64,000 nt of DNA, from NCBI RefSeq assembly GCF_003970695.1, contig NZ_CP034570.1:3596001-3660000 (forward strand), given 5' to 3'. Of this stretch, positions 37,828 to 46,424 are shown piece by piece; within the stretch, counting starts at the first letter, position 1, and each line of letters begins with the position of its first letter. The notes beneath the pieces were generated by a model, which saw nothing but the letters and a program-made list of their open reading frames with translations, did no database searches and had not been told where the DNA came from. Position numbers and translations under genes: made by a program. The DNA comes from Maribacter sp. MJ134. GTDB taxonomy: Bacteria; Bacteroidota; Bacteroidia; Flavobacteriales; Flavobacteriaceae.

Positions 37828-40242
37828 ATGTTCAAGAACTATTTGAAAATTACCTGGAGAAATTTAGTAAAGGATAAGACCTTTACCCTTATCAACGTAC
37901 TTGGGCTTTCCGTGGCTTTTGGAGTCGCTATTCTCTTATCGATGGCAGCGTTTTTTGATTTAGGGTACAATAACTTCCACGAGAACGGTGACGATATCTA
38001 TCAGGTTTATACCGTTGTACAAGCGCCAAAAGGACCAGAAGCAACAACAAGTCAGCCAGCACCTTTAGCGAGTGCTTTAAAAGAAGAGGTTCCTGGAGTG
38101 GCGAATATCACCCGTTTTCTTGAACAGGAGGCCTTGACACTTTACAAGGAAAAGGAGATTAATTTTGATGCTGCGTGGTTAGACAGTGCATTTTTTGATA
38201 TGTTCACATTTCCGGTGCTAAAGGGGAATAAAGATAATCCGCTTCAAGAAAAGAATTCGGTCGTAGTTACTGAAAATACAGCCAATGCCCTATTTGGAGC
38301 GGAAGAAGCCGTTGGAAAAACCGTTGCTATTTTAATTGATGGTGTTGAGGAACCCTTCACGGTATCAGCGGTAATCGGTAATCACGAAAATCAGAATACA
38401 TTGGAATTTGATATTGCCATACCCTTTGAAAATCACGAAGGCTATGCTAATAGCATAGAAACTTGGAACGCTCAATACCACGCTGTTTATATGCAACTAC
38501 AGCCTGAAATCTCCGTACAGCAGTTTGAGAATAATACGCTTCCTCTTACCCAACTACATTACAGTAGCAATTCTGAGCGACTAAAGCGGGATGGTGCGGT
38601 ACCTAACGAGGCAGGTCAGTTTTTTCAAATTAGATTACTTCCTTTAAAGGATATTAGATTTACAAGTTTTGGAAAAGGGTTTGCAGAAGTAAGTCGCGCT
38701 GTTCCCTTTTTAATTCTTGGCGTGGCATTTCTAATATTGTTCATTGCTAGCGTAAACTTTATCAATATGAGTATTGCCAAAAGTGCACAACGTCTCCGAG
38801 AAATTGGGATGCGAAAAACGCTAGGGGCCCAAAAGATGCAGTTGTTCTTTCAATTTTGGAGTGAAAGTCTCCTCGTGTTTTTAATATCCGTGGCCATAGG
38901 TGCCGCACTTAGCTTTTTATTGATAGATGAATTCAGGACCATCTTCAGGACGGCTATTTCATTTGAAATGCTGATGTCACCTACGATTATTATCGGTTTT
39001 TTTCTGGTAGTTTTTGTTATTACACTAGTAGTAGGAGGGTATCCGGCTTTATTGTTAAGTCGTTTGGGTACCATTCAATCTTTGAAAGGAAAATTGGAAA
39101 CTTCTGGTAGTAACCGTGTTCGTAATGTACTTATGGTAGTACAGTTCGGTATTGCTATTTTACTCATTAGCGGGACTTTGGTATTGTGGAGCCAAGTAGA
39201 CTATATGCGGAATAAGGATTTAGGATTTGATAAGGAACAGGTGCTTTCCTTTCCCATAGATGGCAAAAAGAATCCTTATGATGCAGTTCAATTATTAAGA
39301 GAAGAACTCGCCGGAAACCCTAATGTTCTTGGGGTTTCTGCTTCTGACAATAATTTGGGAAGAGGAAAAGATGGTAGTCAATCTACCAGTGTATGGGGCT
39401 TTGATTATAAGGGAAAAGGAGTGCGTACCCATGCGTTAACCGTGGATTATGATTATTTTGAAACTTTAGGGCTAGAGTTGATTGCAGGACGTTCTTTTGA
39501 TAAGAATTATCCCGGGGATACCCAAGCCGTTATCATCAATGAGCGTATGGCAAAAGAAATTGGGGAAACAGACCCTTTAACCGCCTCATTGCCCATGAGT
39601 GAAAGTCTTAGGTCTCCCATAATCGGGGTCGTAAAGGATTATAATTTTCAGGATATCTCAAAGGCTATAGCGCCCTTGACATTCTTTCTGGATAGGGAAT
39701 CCGGTCTGTCCTACGCTTTTGTTAAGGTAGCCCCGGTGAACATGGCCAAAACCTTTGATGCTGTAGAGGCGGCTTGGAAGAAAATTGAGCCGAACGCAGC
39801 ATTTCTAGGTTCGTTTTTAGACGAGAATATTGACAATACTTTTGTTAGGGAAAAAAAGATGGCGACCATGATTACCAGTGGCTCTATTCTGGCAATTGCT
39901 CTAAGTTGTATTGGTCTATTTGCCATGTCCTTGCTCATCGTGGCACAACGAACTAAGGAGATTGGTGTGCGAAAGGTATTAGGGGCTAGCGTTTCCTCTA
40001 TAACCGTATTGCTGACTAAAGACTTTTTACAGTTAGTTTTAATTTCATTCGTGATTGCAACACCCATTGCTTGGTGGTTTTTACGAGGATGGTTGGAAAA
40101 TTATGAGAACAAAATAGAATTGAATGTCTGGTTTTTTGCAATAGCAGGAATATTGGCAATGGCCATAGCTTTTTTTACCGTAGGAAGTAGAACAATTACT
40201 GCTGCTATGCAAAACCCGGTACGAAGTTTAAGAGATGAATAA
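37828..40242 (+). CDS. MacB/FtsX-type ABC permease 9 of 9
   Basis: This encodes 804 residues. It opens MFKNYLKITWRNLVKDKTFT. The first-half coupling segment is EIGMRKTLGA within a diverged context (SIAKSAQRLR) and the second is EIGVRKVLGA; the tail is NPVRSLRDE. Permeases 8 and 9 share the SLRDE ending, unlike the first seven, which suggests a separate duplication at this end of the array. The second ATPase starts 20 bp downstream and may be its preferred partner. Topology is eight helices with two MacB-type periplasmic domains. Confidence 0.9.
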   Translation: MFKNYLKITWRNLVKDKTFTLINVLGLSVAFGVAILLSMAAFFDLGYNNFHENGDDIYQVYTVVQAPKGPEATTSQPAPLASALKEEVPGVANITRFLEQEALTLYKEKEINFDAAWLDSAFFDMFTFPVLKGNKDNPLQEKNSVVVTENTANALFGAEEAVGKTVAILIDGVEEPFTVSAVIGNHENQNTLEFDIAIPFENHEGYANSIETWNAQYHAVYMQLQPEISVQQFENNTLPLTQLHYSSNSERLKRDGAVPNEAGQFFQIRLLPLKDIRFTSFGKGFAEVSRAVPFLILGVAFLILFIASVNFINMSIAKSAQRLREIGMRKTLGAQKMQLFFQFWSESLLVFLISVAIGAALSFLLIDEFRTIFRTAISFEMLMSPTIIIGFFLVVFVITLVVGGYPALLLSRLGTIQSLKGKLETSGSNRVRNVLMVVQFGIAILLISGTLVLWSQVDYMRNKDLGFDKEQVLSFPIDGKKNPYDAVQLLREELAGNPNVLGVSASDNNLGRGKDGSQSTSVWGFDYKGKGVRTHALTVDYDYFETLGLELIAGRSFDKNYPGDTQAVIINERMAKEIGETDPLTASLPMSESLRSPIIGVVKDYNFQDISKAIAPLTFFLDRESGLSYAFVKVAPVNMAKTFDAVEAAWKKIEPNAAFLGSFLDENIDNTFVREKKMATMITSGSILAIALSCIGLFAMSLLIVAQRTKEIGVRKVLGASVSSITVLLTKDFLQLVLISFVIATPIAWWFLRGWLENYENKIELNVWFFAIAGILAMAIAFFTVGSRTITAAMQNPVRSLRDE

Positions 40243-40262
40243 GAAACAATTAAAATAAAATC

Positions 40263-40928
40263 ATGCTACTACAATTAAACAATATTTTTAAGTGGGTCAA
40301 TTCAGGAGGCCAACGTATTTTTTTGTTAAAAGACATTAATCTAGAGGTTAAAGAAGGAGAGTTTATTTCGGTTATGGGGCCTTCGGGTTCCGGCAAATCT
40401 ACCTTGCTAAACGTGATAGGTATGCTAGATGGTTTTGATGAGGGAGAATATCATTTTTTGGAGGAGTCCGTACATACCTTAAAAGAAAAACATAGGGCAA
40501 ACCTGTACAAAGAATATATTGGTTTTGTATTTCAATCGTACCATTTGCTAGATGAATTAACGGTACAGGAAAATTTAGAAATGCCCTTATTATACAAAAA
40601 GTATAAAGGCGCAGAACGAAAGGCTATGGTGGCAGATATGTTAGACCGTTTTAATATTGTTGGTAAAAAAGACCTTTTTCCGGCCCAGTTGAGTGGAGGA
40701 CAACAGCAATTGGTCGGTGTGGCAAGAGCTTTAATTGCCAATCCTAAATTGATCCTGGCGGATGAACCAACCGGTAACCTGAATTCCCAACAAAGTGAGG
40801 AAATCATGTCATTATTTAAAAAGTTGAACGAGGAAGATGGAGTTACGATTATACAAGTAACCCACTCCGAAAAGAATGCCGCCTATGGAACTCGTATTAT
40901 AGATTTATTAGACGGACGGAAGGTTTAG
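40263..40928 (+). CDS. ABC transporter ATP-binding protein, MacB/LolD type (second ATPase)
   Basis: This encodes 221 residues. Walker A is GPSGSGKST, the Q-loop is FVFQSYHLL, the signature is LSGGQQQ, Walker B is LILADEP and the switch histidine is in VTHSE. Two positions differ from the first ATPase and from most of the family: the Arg-Val after the signature is Leu-Val (LVGVARA), and the D-loop reads GNLNS rather than GNLDS. The D-loop aspartate normally bridges the two ATP sites, so this protein may hydrolyse ATP more slowly or act in an asymmetric pair with the first ATPase. It closes the export operon and is followed by the heptamer repeat array. Confidence 0.88.
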   Translation: MLLQLNNIFKWVNSGGQRIFLLKDINLEVKEGEFISVMGPSGSGKSTLLNVIGMLDGFDEGEYHFLEESVHTLKEKHRANLYKEYIGFVFQSYHLLDELTVQENLEMPLLYKKYKGAERKAMVADMLDRFNIVGKKDLFPAQLSGGQQQLVGVARALIANPKLILADEPTGNLNSQQSEEIMSLFKKLNEEDGVTIIQVTHSEKNAAYGTRIIDLLDGRKV

Positions 40929-40998
40929 ATGCAGATGCGGTGATTTGTCCTAAATTTCTAAAAATTAGGATAAATCATCATATTTTTTAATTTTCTTA

Positions 40999-41173
40999 CC
41001 ATCAACCATCAACCATCAACCATCAACCATCAACCATCAACCATCAACCATCAACCATCAACCATCAACCATCAACCATCAACCATCAACCATCAACCAT
41101 CAACCATCAACCATCAACCATCAACCATCAACCATCAACCATCAACCATCAACCATCAACCATCAACCATCAA
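40999..41173. repeat. 25 perfect tandem copies of the heptamer CCATCAA
   Basis: The array spans 175 bp, exactly 25 units, with no mismatch. It is non-coding and lies 71 bp after the second ATPase. A lone copy follows at 41203-41209 beyond an inserted REP-like element. Perfect identity suggests recent slippage or copying, and the copy number is likely to vary between strains. Because 7 is not a multiple of 10.5, changing the count would shift helical phase. There are no spacers, so it is not a CRISPR array. Confidence 0.97.
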
Positions 41174-41176
41174 CCC

Positions 41177-41196
41177 TTGTCCTGAGCGTAGTCGGG
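41177..41196. repeat. Short dispersed repeat (REP-like) inside the heptamer region
   Basis: TTGTCCTGAGCGTAGTCGGG shares its core with the element at 35385-35410. It separates the 25-unit array from one more CCATCAA at 41203-41209, as if it had been inserted into a longer array. Confidence 0.55.
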
Positions 41197-41271
41197 AATC
41201 GACCATCAACATAGCCTATTGTAACATACTACATTTCAATCCTACAGCTTCTTATTCTCGCCGTTAACGAC

Positions 41272-41279
41272 TATCTTTG
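41272..41279 (+). promoter_or_regulatory. Bacteroidota-type -7 element upstream of mrp
   Basis: TATCTTTG fits TAnnTTTG and lies 22 bp before the ATG at 41302, giving a leader of about 16 nt. No strong -33 box is seen. It should drive the mrp/nifU-like pair and perhaps the reductase and ferredoxin genes. Confidence 0.55.
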
Positions 41280-41301
41280 TTGTTTAGAATGAGTATACAT
41301 A

Positions 41302-42441
41302 ATGAAGTTAGATAAAAAGGATATTTTAAAGGCATTAGAGCAAATTACCGTTCCTGGTGAAGGTCAGAATATGGTAGAGAGTGGCGCCATAAAGAACATA
41401 CAGATTTTTGGTGATGAGGTGGAGATTGATATAACCATTGCTAATCCAAGTTTACAGGCCAGAAAAAAGACCGAAGTAGAGATACTCAAAATAATACACA
41501 AAGAGGTCTATGAAAAGGCGAAGATTAAAATAAATATTAAAGTAGACGCTCCGGCGAAACCAAAGACCAATGAGATAAAGGGAAAACCCTTGCCGGGTAT
41601 TCAAAATATTATTGCCGTAGCCTCTGGTAAAGGAGGTGTAGGGAAATCTACGGTTACCGCCAATTTAGCCGTAACACTGGCAAAAATGGGTTTTAAGGTA
41701 GGTTTATTGGATGCGGATATCTATGGTCCTTCTATGCCCATCATGTTTGATGTTGCCCAGGAAAAGCCCCTTGCGGTAACCATAAACGGCAAATCGAAGA
41801 TGAAACCAGTAGAAAGTTATGGCGTAAAATTACTTTCTATAGGATTTTTCACACAGCGAGACCAGGCGGTGATATGGAGAGGCCCCATGGCGTCCAAAGC
41901 ATTAAATCAAATGATTTTTGATGCGCATTGGGGAGAGATAGATTTTATGTTGTTGGACTTACCACCAGGTACCGGAGATATTCATTTGAGTATTATGCAG
42001 GCAATGCCCGTAACAGGTGCGGTAGTCGTAAGTACACCACAAGAAGTAGCACTGGCAGATGCACGTAAGGGTGTAGCCATGTTTCAACAGGATTCCATTA
42101 ATGTACCTGTCTTAGGGATAGTAGAGAATATGGCCTATTTTACTCCTGCAGAACTTCCTGATAATAAATATTATATATTTGGTAAGGAAGGCGCTAAACA
42201 TCTGTCAGAAGATTTAAAGGTTCCTTTTTTGGGCGAAATTCCTTTGGTACAGAGTATCCGGGAAGCTGGTGACGTAGGTCGCCCAGCAGCTTTACAGACA
42301 GCAACAGCTATTGAAAGTGCCTTTGAGGAGATTACCAAGAACGTAGTACAGGAAGTAGTAAGAAGAAATAAGGATATACCGCCGACTGAGGCGATTAAAA
42401 TAACAACAATGGCGGGTTGTGCCGCTGTTAAAAAGAAGTAG
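41302..42441 (+). CDS. mrp: Mrp/ApbC-family iron-sulfur cluster carrier ATPase
   Basis: This encodes a 379-residue cytoplasmic P-loop protein that carries Fe-S clusters to apo-enzymes. Residues ~1-90 form the MIP18/DUF59-type domain. The deviant Walker A ASGKGGVGKST (~108-118) begins the Mrp/MinD-type ATPase, with DADIYGPSMPIM and LLDLPPGTGDIHL as later family blocks. The CxxC pair that bridges a cluster in many Mrp dimers is absent; the equivalent stretch reads YFTPAELPDNKYYIFG. One cysteine remains near the C-terminus (MAGCAAV). It overlaps functionally with the NifU-like gene 2 bp downstream, so both probably act in cluster transfer. Confidence 0.9.
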   Translation: MKLDKKDILKALEQITVPGEGQNMVESGAIKNIQIFGDEVEIDITIANPSLQARKKTEVEILKIIHKEVYEKAKIKINIKVDAPAKPKTNEIKGKPLPGIQNIIAVASGKGGVGKSTVTANLAVTLAKMGFKVGLLDADIYGPSMPIMFDVAQEKPLAVTINGKSKMKPVESYGVKLLSIGFFTQRDQAVIWRGPMASKALNQMIFDAHWGEIDFMLLDLPPGTGDIHLSIMQAMPVTGAVVVSTPQEVALADARKGVAMFQQDSINVPVLGIVENMAYFTPAELPDNKYYIFGKEGAKHLSEDLKVPFLGEIPLVQSIREAGDVGRPAALQTATAIESAFEEITKNVVQEVVRRNKDIPPTEAIKITTMAGCAAVKKK

Positions 42442-42443
42442 CT

Positions 42444-42692
42444 ATGGCAACAATGACCGCAGATGAACTAAGAAGTAATGTGGAAAGAGCGTTGGAAGAA
42501 ATCCGCCCTTTCTTACAGAGCGATGGTGGCGATATTTCTTTAATTTCCATTGATAACGACAATTCTGTAAAAGTGAAATTAGAAGGTGCTTGTGTTGGTT
42601 GCTCAGTAAATCAAATGACGCTAAAGAGTGGCGTAGAAATGACCATCAAGAAATATGCGCCCCAAATAGAAGAAGTAATTAATGTAAGCTAG
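42444..42692 (+). CDS. NifU-like Fe-S scaffold (C-terminal NifU domain)
   Basis: This encodes an 82-residue stand-alone NifU C-terminal domain. The motif ACVGCSVNQMTLKSGVE supplies Cys50 and Cys53, which bind a cluster at the interface of a dimer. The N-terminal region has the usual LEEIRPFLQSDGGD. Such proteins assemble or relay 4Fe-4S clusters. It starts 2 bp after mrp, an arrangement that puts a scaffold and a carrier under one control. The flavoprotein and ferredoxin downstream may be clients or electron donors. Confidence 0.9.
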   Translation: MATMTADELRSNVERALEEIRPFLQSDGGDISLISIDNDNSVKVKLEGACVGCSVNQMTLKSGVEMTIKKYAPQIEEVINVS

Positions 42693-42763
42693 TTTACTGA
42701 TATAAATCATATATAGTTGACTTACCTATCCGTTAATTTTACGAGCCATTAATTACTTTACCA

Positions 42764-43822
42764 ATGATTAAAACAGACATACTGATAATTGGAGCGGGCC
42801 CCACGGGTCTTTTTGCCGTTTTTGAAGCAGGTTTATTACAATTAAAATGTCATCTTATCGATGCCTTGCCACAAGCGGGCGGTCAATGTTCTGAAATATA
42901 TCCTAAAAAACCTATCTACGATATTCCTGGTTTTCCAGAGGTGCTGGCAGGAGATTTGGTAGATAATCTTATGGAACAAATAAAACCTTTTCAACCAGGT
43001 TTTACTTTAGGAGAACGTGCACAAACGATTGAAAAGTTAGCGGACGGAACATTTATCGTTACCACCAACAAGGGTACAAAGCATCATGCGCCAATAGTGG
43101 CCATTGCCGGGGGACTAGGTAGTTTTGAACCTAGGAAGCCACTTTTAGAAAATTTGACAAAGTACGAGGATAACGGTATCGCTTACATCATTAAGGATCC
43201 GGAAGTCTATAGGGATAAAAAAGTGGTCATTGCCGGTGGTGGAGATTCTGCCCTGGATTGGAGCATCTTCTTGGCCGATGTGGCCAAAAAAGTAACATTG
43301 GTTCACCGTCGCAGTGAATTCAGGGGCGCTTTGGATTCCGTCGAAAAAGTACAGCATCTTAAGAATGAGGGTAAAATAGACCTGATTACACCTGCGGAGA
43401 TTGTTGGCTTATATGGAGAAAGTAAACTGCAATCTGTCAGTATTAAAAAAAGTGATTCAGAAGACCTAATTACTCTAGAAGTAGATAATTTTATTCCCTT
43501 GTTTGGACTGTCACCAAAATTAGGACCAATAGGGGACTGGGGTCTAGAGATTGAAAAAAATGCCATAAAGGTGGATAATACTTTGGATTACCAAACCAAT
43601 ATTCCCGGTGTTTATGCCATAGGGGACGTAAATACATATCCAGGCAAATTAAAATTGATACTTTGTGGTTTTCATGAAGCAACGTTAATGTGCCAGAGTG
43701 CCTATCAACGAATTTATCCAGATAAAAAGTACGTAATGAAATATACTACGGTCGGAGGTGTTACTGGATTCGATGGTAGTAAAAAAGAAGCTCCAAAAGC
43801 GGTAGTAAAAGCGATAGATTAG
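42764..43822 (+). CDS. Ferredoxin--NADP(+) reductase, thioredoxin-reductase-like type
   Basis: This encodes a 352-residue cytoplasmic FAD/NADPH flavoprotein. The FAD-binding Rossmann motif is IGAGPTGLFAVFEAG near the N-terminus. The NADPH-binding motif is IAGGGDSALDW (~154-165) with a following HRRSEFRG that should read the 2'-phosphate. The C-terminal FAD block is GVYAIGDVNTYPGK. There is no CxxC redox pair between the two nucleotide domains, which separates it from thioredoxin reductase and fits the TrxB-like ferredoxin-NADP reductases found in Bacteroidota and Bacillota. A 2Fe-2S ferredoxin begins 2 bp after its stop and is the evident partner. Confidence 0.9.
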   Translation: MIKTDILIIGAGPTGLFAVFEAGLLQLKCHLIDALPQAGGQCSEIYPKKPIYDIPGFPEVLAGDLVDNLMEQIKPFQPGFTLGERAQTIEKLADGTFIVTTNKGTKHHAPIVAIAGGLGSFEPRKPLLENLTKYEDNGIAYIIKDPEVYRDKKVVIAGGGDSALDWSIFLADVAKKVTLVHRRSEFRGALDSVEKVQHLKNEGKIDLITPAEIVGLYGESKLQSVSIKKSDSEDLITLEVDNFIPLFGLSPKLGPIGDWGLEIEKNAIKVDNTLDYQTNIPGVYAIGDVNTYPGKLKLILCGFHEATLMCQSAYQRIYPDKKYVMKYTTVGGVTGFDGSKKEAPKAVVKAID

Positions 43823-43824
43823 TA

Positions 43825-44157
43825 ATGACAGATATAAAGATCAAGATTACGGATAGAGAAGGCGTTCTTCACGAAATTGATGCCCCGACCGATATGAACA
43901 TGAACCTTATGGAAGTAGTGCGTTCGTATGAACTTGCTCCAGAAGGTACCATAGGCATATGTGGTGGTATGGCCATGTGCGCTTCCTGTCAGTGTTACAT
44001 AGAATCTAATCATGAGCTTCCAGAGAAGTCCGATGATGAAGAGGCCATGCTTGCTGAGGCTTTTAACGTAGAGGAAAATTCCCGATTAGGTTGTCAACTT
44101 CACATAACTGAAGATATGGCTGGGCTAGAGGTAGTGTTGGCTCCAGAGGAATCTTAG
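43825..44157 (+). CDS. 2Fe-2S ferredoxin, adrenodoxin/putidaredoxin type
   Basis: This encodes 110 residues. Cluster ligands Cys46, Cys52, Cys55 and Cys90 follow the C-x5-C-x2-C ... C pattern in ICGGMAMCASC and RLGCQLHI. This places it with vertebrate-type/bacterial ferredoxins that feed cytochromes P450, Fe-S assembly or other reductases. An acidic patch (PEKSDDEEAM) probably docks the reductase. It is coupled to the FNR-like gene upstream, so the pair can move electrons between NADPH and Fe-S assembly or a monooxygenase. Two further cysteines (one directly after the third ligand's Gln) are present but not needed for the cluster. Confidence 0.92.
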   Translation: MTDIKIKITDREGVLHEIDAPTDMNMNLMEVVRSYELAPEGTIGICGGMAMCASCQCYIESNHELPEKSDDEEAMLAEAFNVEENSRLGCQLHITEDMAGLEVVLAPEES

Positions 44158-44208
44158 ACCTCAACACTATATTTCCTTTGTTAAAACTCATTTGCATTAC
44201 CTACTTTT

Positions 44209-46302
44209 ATGGCGATGACAGTCAATAAAGAAAGTACTTTACTACCATTACTAAAGACACATTTCGGATACGACAATTTTAAACCGAATCAATTGGCGAT
44301 TATTCAGGACGTCATGGCCAAAAAAGATGTCTTGGCCATTATGCCCACAGGTGGCGGCAAATCTTTATGCTATCAGTTGACCGCATTGGCACTAGAAGGC
44401 ACGGCAATAGTGATAAGTCCGTTAATTGCCTTAATGAAAGATCAGGTAGATGTGCTCAAAGCCAATGGTATTTCAGCCGCTTATTATAATAGTTCACAAA
44501 CCGAGGAAACACAGCAAGCCATATTTAAACAACTGAAGGAAGGGCAATTAAAACTATTCTATATAGCACCGGAAAGTTTAGGATTTGTACACGGCGTTTT
44601 GGAAACCATACCCATAAGCATCTTTGCCATAGATGAAGCGCATTGCATCTCTTCTTGGGGGCATGATTTTAGACCTGCCTATACGCAACTTGGTGGCCTA
44701 AAGAAGCGATTTTCGAACGTTCCCATCATAGCCCTAACGGCAACGGCGGACAAGACCACACAAGAAGATATAGTGGATCAACTTAATGTTCCGGAAGCAG
44801 AACAACACTTGGCCTCATTCAATAGGCCTAACATATTTTTAGAGGTAAAACCCGCTCAAGACCGGATACGTCATATTCTCGAATTTCTGCAGGAGCGGCC
44901 CAATGAAAGTGGTATTATTTATTGCCTGAGCAGAAAAAGTACGGAGACTATCGCGGCTAAACTGGTTGCCTCAGGTTTCAAGGTACAGGCCTATCATGCT
45001 GGCATGTCCGCTGAGGAGCGTAATGAAGCCCAAGAGGATTTTATAACGGATAAAACACCTATTGTAGTCGCTACCATTGCTTTTGGAATGGGTATTGACA
45101 AAAGTAATGTACGTTGGGTGATACACTACAACCTTCCCAAAAATATCGAGGGATATTATCAGGAGATTGGCCGCGGAGGGCGAGACGGACTTCCCGCTCA
45201 TGCCTTATTATTCTATAGTTTTGGTGATGTTGCGCAACTGCGTCGGTTTATCTTCACTAGTGAAAATGCAACTGTGGAATATGCAAAACTAGAACGAATG
45301 CAACAATTTGCAGAAGCCCTAAGTTGTCGTAGAATAGCGTTGCTCAATTATTTTGGTGAACAGGTTACAGAGGGCTGTGGCAATTGTGATATCTGTAAGC
45401 AGCCGCCTGCATATTTTGATGCTACGGTATTGGCGCAGAAAATTTGTTCTGCGGTTGCCCGTTTAAGGGAACGAGAGCCCATGGGCGTCGTTATTGATGT
45501 GCTAAGGGGAGCTCAAAATGCCCAAGTTCTTGAGAAAGGTTATCAAAACATTAAGACCTACGGGGCCGTTAAGGATATTTCTTGGCAAGACTTGCAGCAA
45601 TATGTCATACAACTATTAAATAAGGGGGTATTACATATCAATTTTAAAGAAGGAGCTAGATTAGGACTTACTCCGTTAGCTAAAGAAGTGCTTTACAATA
45701 AGAAAGAAGTACAATTGGCGACATTGCAAAAAGTAGCTGATAGGCCAAAACGAGAATTAAAGGCGCGTAGTTCCAAAACAGGGCTTTTCGAAAAACTTAG
45801 GGTCTTACGTCATGAGATTGCCACAGCGGAAGGAGTTCCTGCCTACGTAATTTTTGGCGATGCCAGTTTAAAGGATATGGAGTTAAAATTACCTAAGAAT
45901 GAAACGGAGTTTCTGCAAGTTTCTGGGGTAGGGCAGGCTAAGCTGGAAAAATATGCTGCCATTTTTTTAAAAGAAATCGCAGCACATGCGCCGAGTAAGA
46001 AATCAAAAGTGGCAACACATCTGAAGTCTTTACAACTATTTAAAGAAGGCTTGTCCATCGCTGAAATTGCCGAGCAAAGGGCTATTTCTGAAAATACGGT
46101 CTATGGACATCTGGTAAAAGCAAACATGGAAGGCAAATCAATTGATTTACATCAATTTTTAACAGCGGAAGAATTGGATAGCATAGCCGATGCCAAAGAA
46201 GATTTAGAAGGCGTAGAAAGTCTCAAAGCCTTTGTTGAATATTTTGAAGAAAAAATACCCTATTGGAAATTGAAGATAGGATTGTATTTGTTGGATGAAT
46301 AA
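44209..46302 (+). CDS. recQ: ATP-dependent DNA helicase RecQ
   Basis: This encodes 697 residues. Helicase motif I is IMPTGGGKSLCYQ with Lys51, motif II is IDEAHCISSWGHDF (DEAH), and motif VI is YQEIGRGGRDG. The zinc-binding cysteines lie in LSCRRIALLNYF and GCGNCDIC. A winged-helix RQC domain follows, then an HRDC domain (~520-590) and an extra C-terminal helix-turn-helix (SIAEIAEQRAISENTVYGHL). RecQ unwinds DNA 3' to 5' in recombination and stalled-fork repair. The start could be either ATG 44209 or 44215. It is separated from the ferredoxin by 51 bp and may have its own promoter. Confidence 0.95.
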   Translation: MAMTVNKESTLLPLLKTHFGYDNFKPNQLAIIQDVMAKKDVLAIMPTGGGKSLCYQLTALALEGTAIVISPLIALMKDQVDVLKANGISAAYYNSSQTEETQQAIFKQLKEGQLKLFYIAPESLGFVHGVLETIPISIFAIDEAHCISSWGHDFRPAYTQLGGLKKRFSNVPIIALTATADKTTQEDIVDQLNVPEAEQHLASFNRPNIFLEVKPAQDRIRHILEFLQERPNESGIIYCLSRKSTETIAAKLVASGFKVQAYHAGMSAEERNEAQEDFITDKTPIVVATIAFGMGIDKSNVRWVIHYNLPKNIEGYYQEIGRGGRDGLPAHALLFYSFGDVAQLRRFIFTSENATVEYAKLERMQQFAEALSCRRIALLNYFGEQVTEGCGNCDICKQPPAYFDATVLAQKICSAVARLREREPMGVVIDVLRGAQNAQVLEKGYQNIKTYGAVKDISWQDLQQYVIQLLNKGVLHINFKEGARLGLTPLAKEVLYNKKEVQLATLQKVADRPKRELKARSSKTGLFEKLRVLRHEIATAEGVPAYVIFGDASLKDMELKLPKNETEFLQVSGVGQAKLEKYAAIFLKEIAAHAPSKKSKVATHLKSLQLFKEGLSIAEIAEQRAISENTVYGHLVKANMEGKSIDLHQFLTAEELDSIADAKEDLEGVESLKAFVEYFEEKIPYWKLKIGLYLLDE

Positions 46303-46424
46303 GGGTCGCGCACAAAATTATTTTTAACTTTTCACTTGAACTTTAATTACATTGAATATTAGAATGAAAATGTAAAACTTCTAATAAGACTTTACCACGG
46401 ACAACGAAAAACCAACAACCAAGT

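Larger units (their letters stand above)
40929..41301. other. Repeat-bearing gap between the export operon and mrp
   Basis: These 373 bp contain no gene. They hold the 25-copy heptamer array, a REP-like element and a single extra heptamer copy at 41203-41209, followed by the promoter region of mrp. I see no clear terminator for the export operon. Confidence 0.7.

Noticed and set aside
14578..40928. Bacteriocin or peptide export cluster
   Set aside because: No small precursor with a double-glycine leader, no peptidase domain on the ATPases and no modification enzyme nearby.
40999..41173. CRISPR array
   Set aside because: The unit is 7 bp with no spacers, and no cas genes are present. It is a simple tandem repeat.
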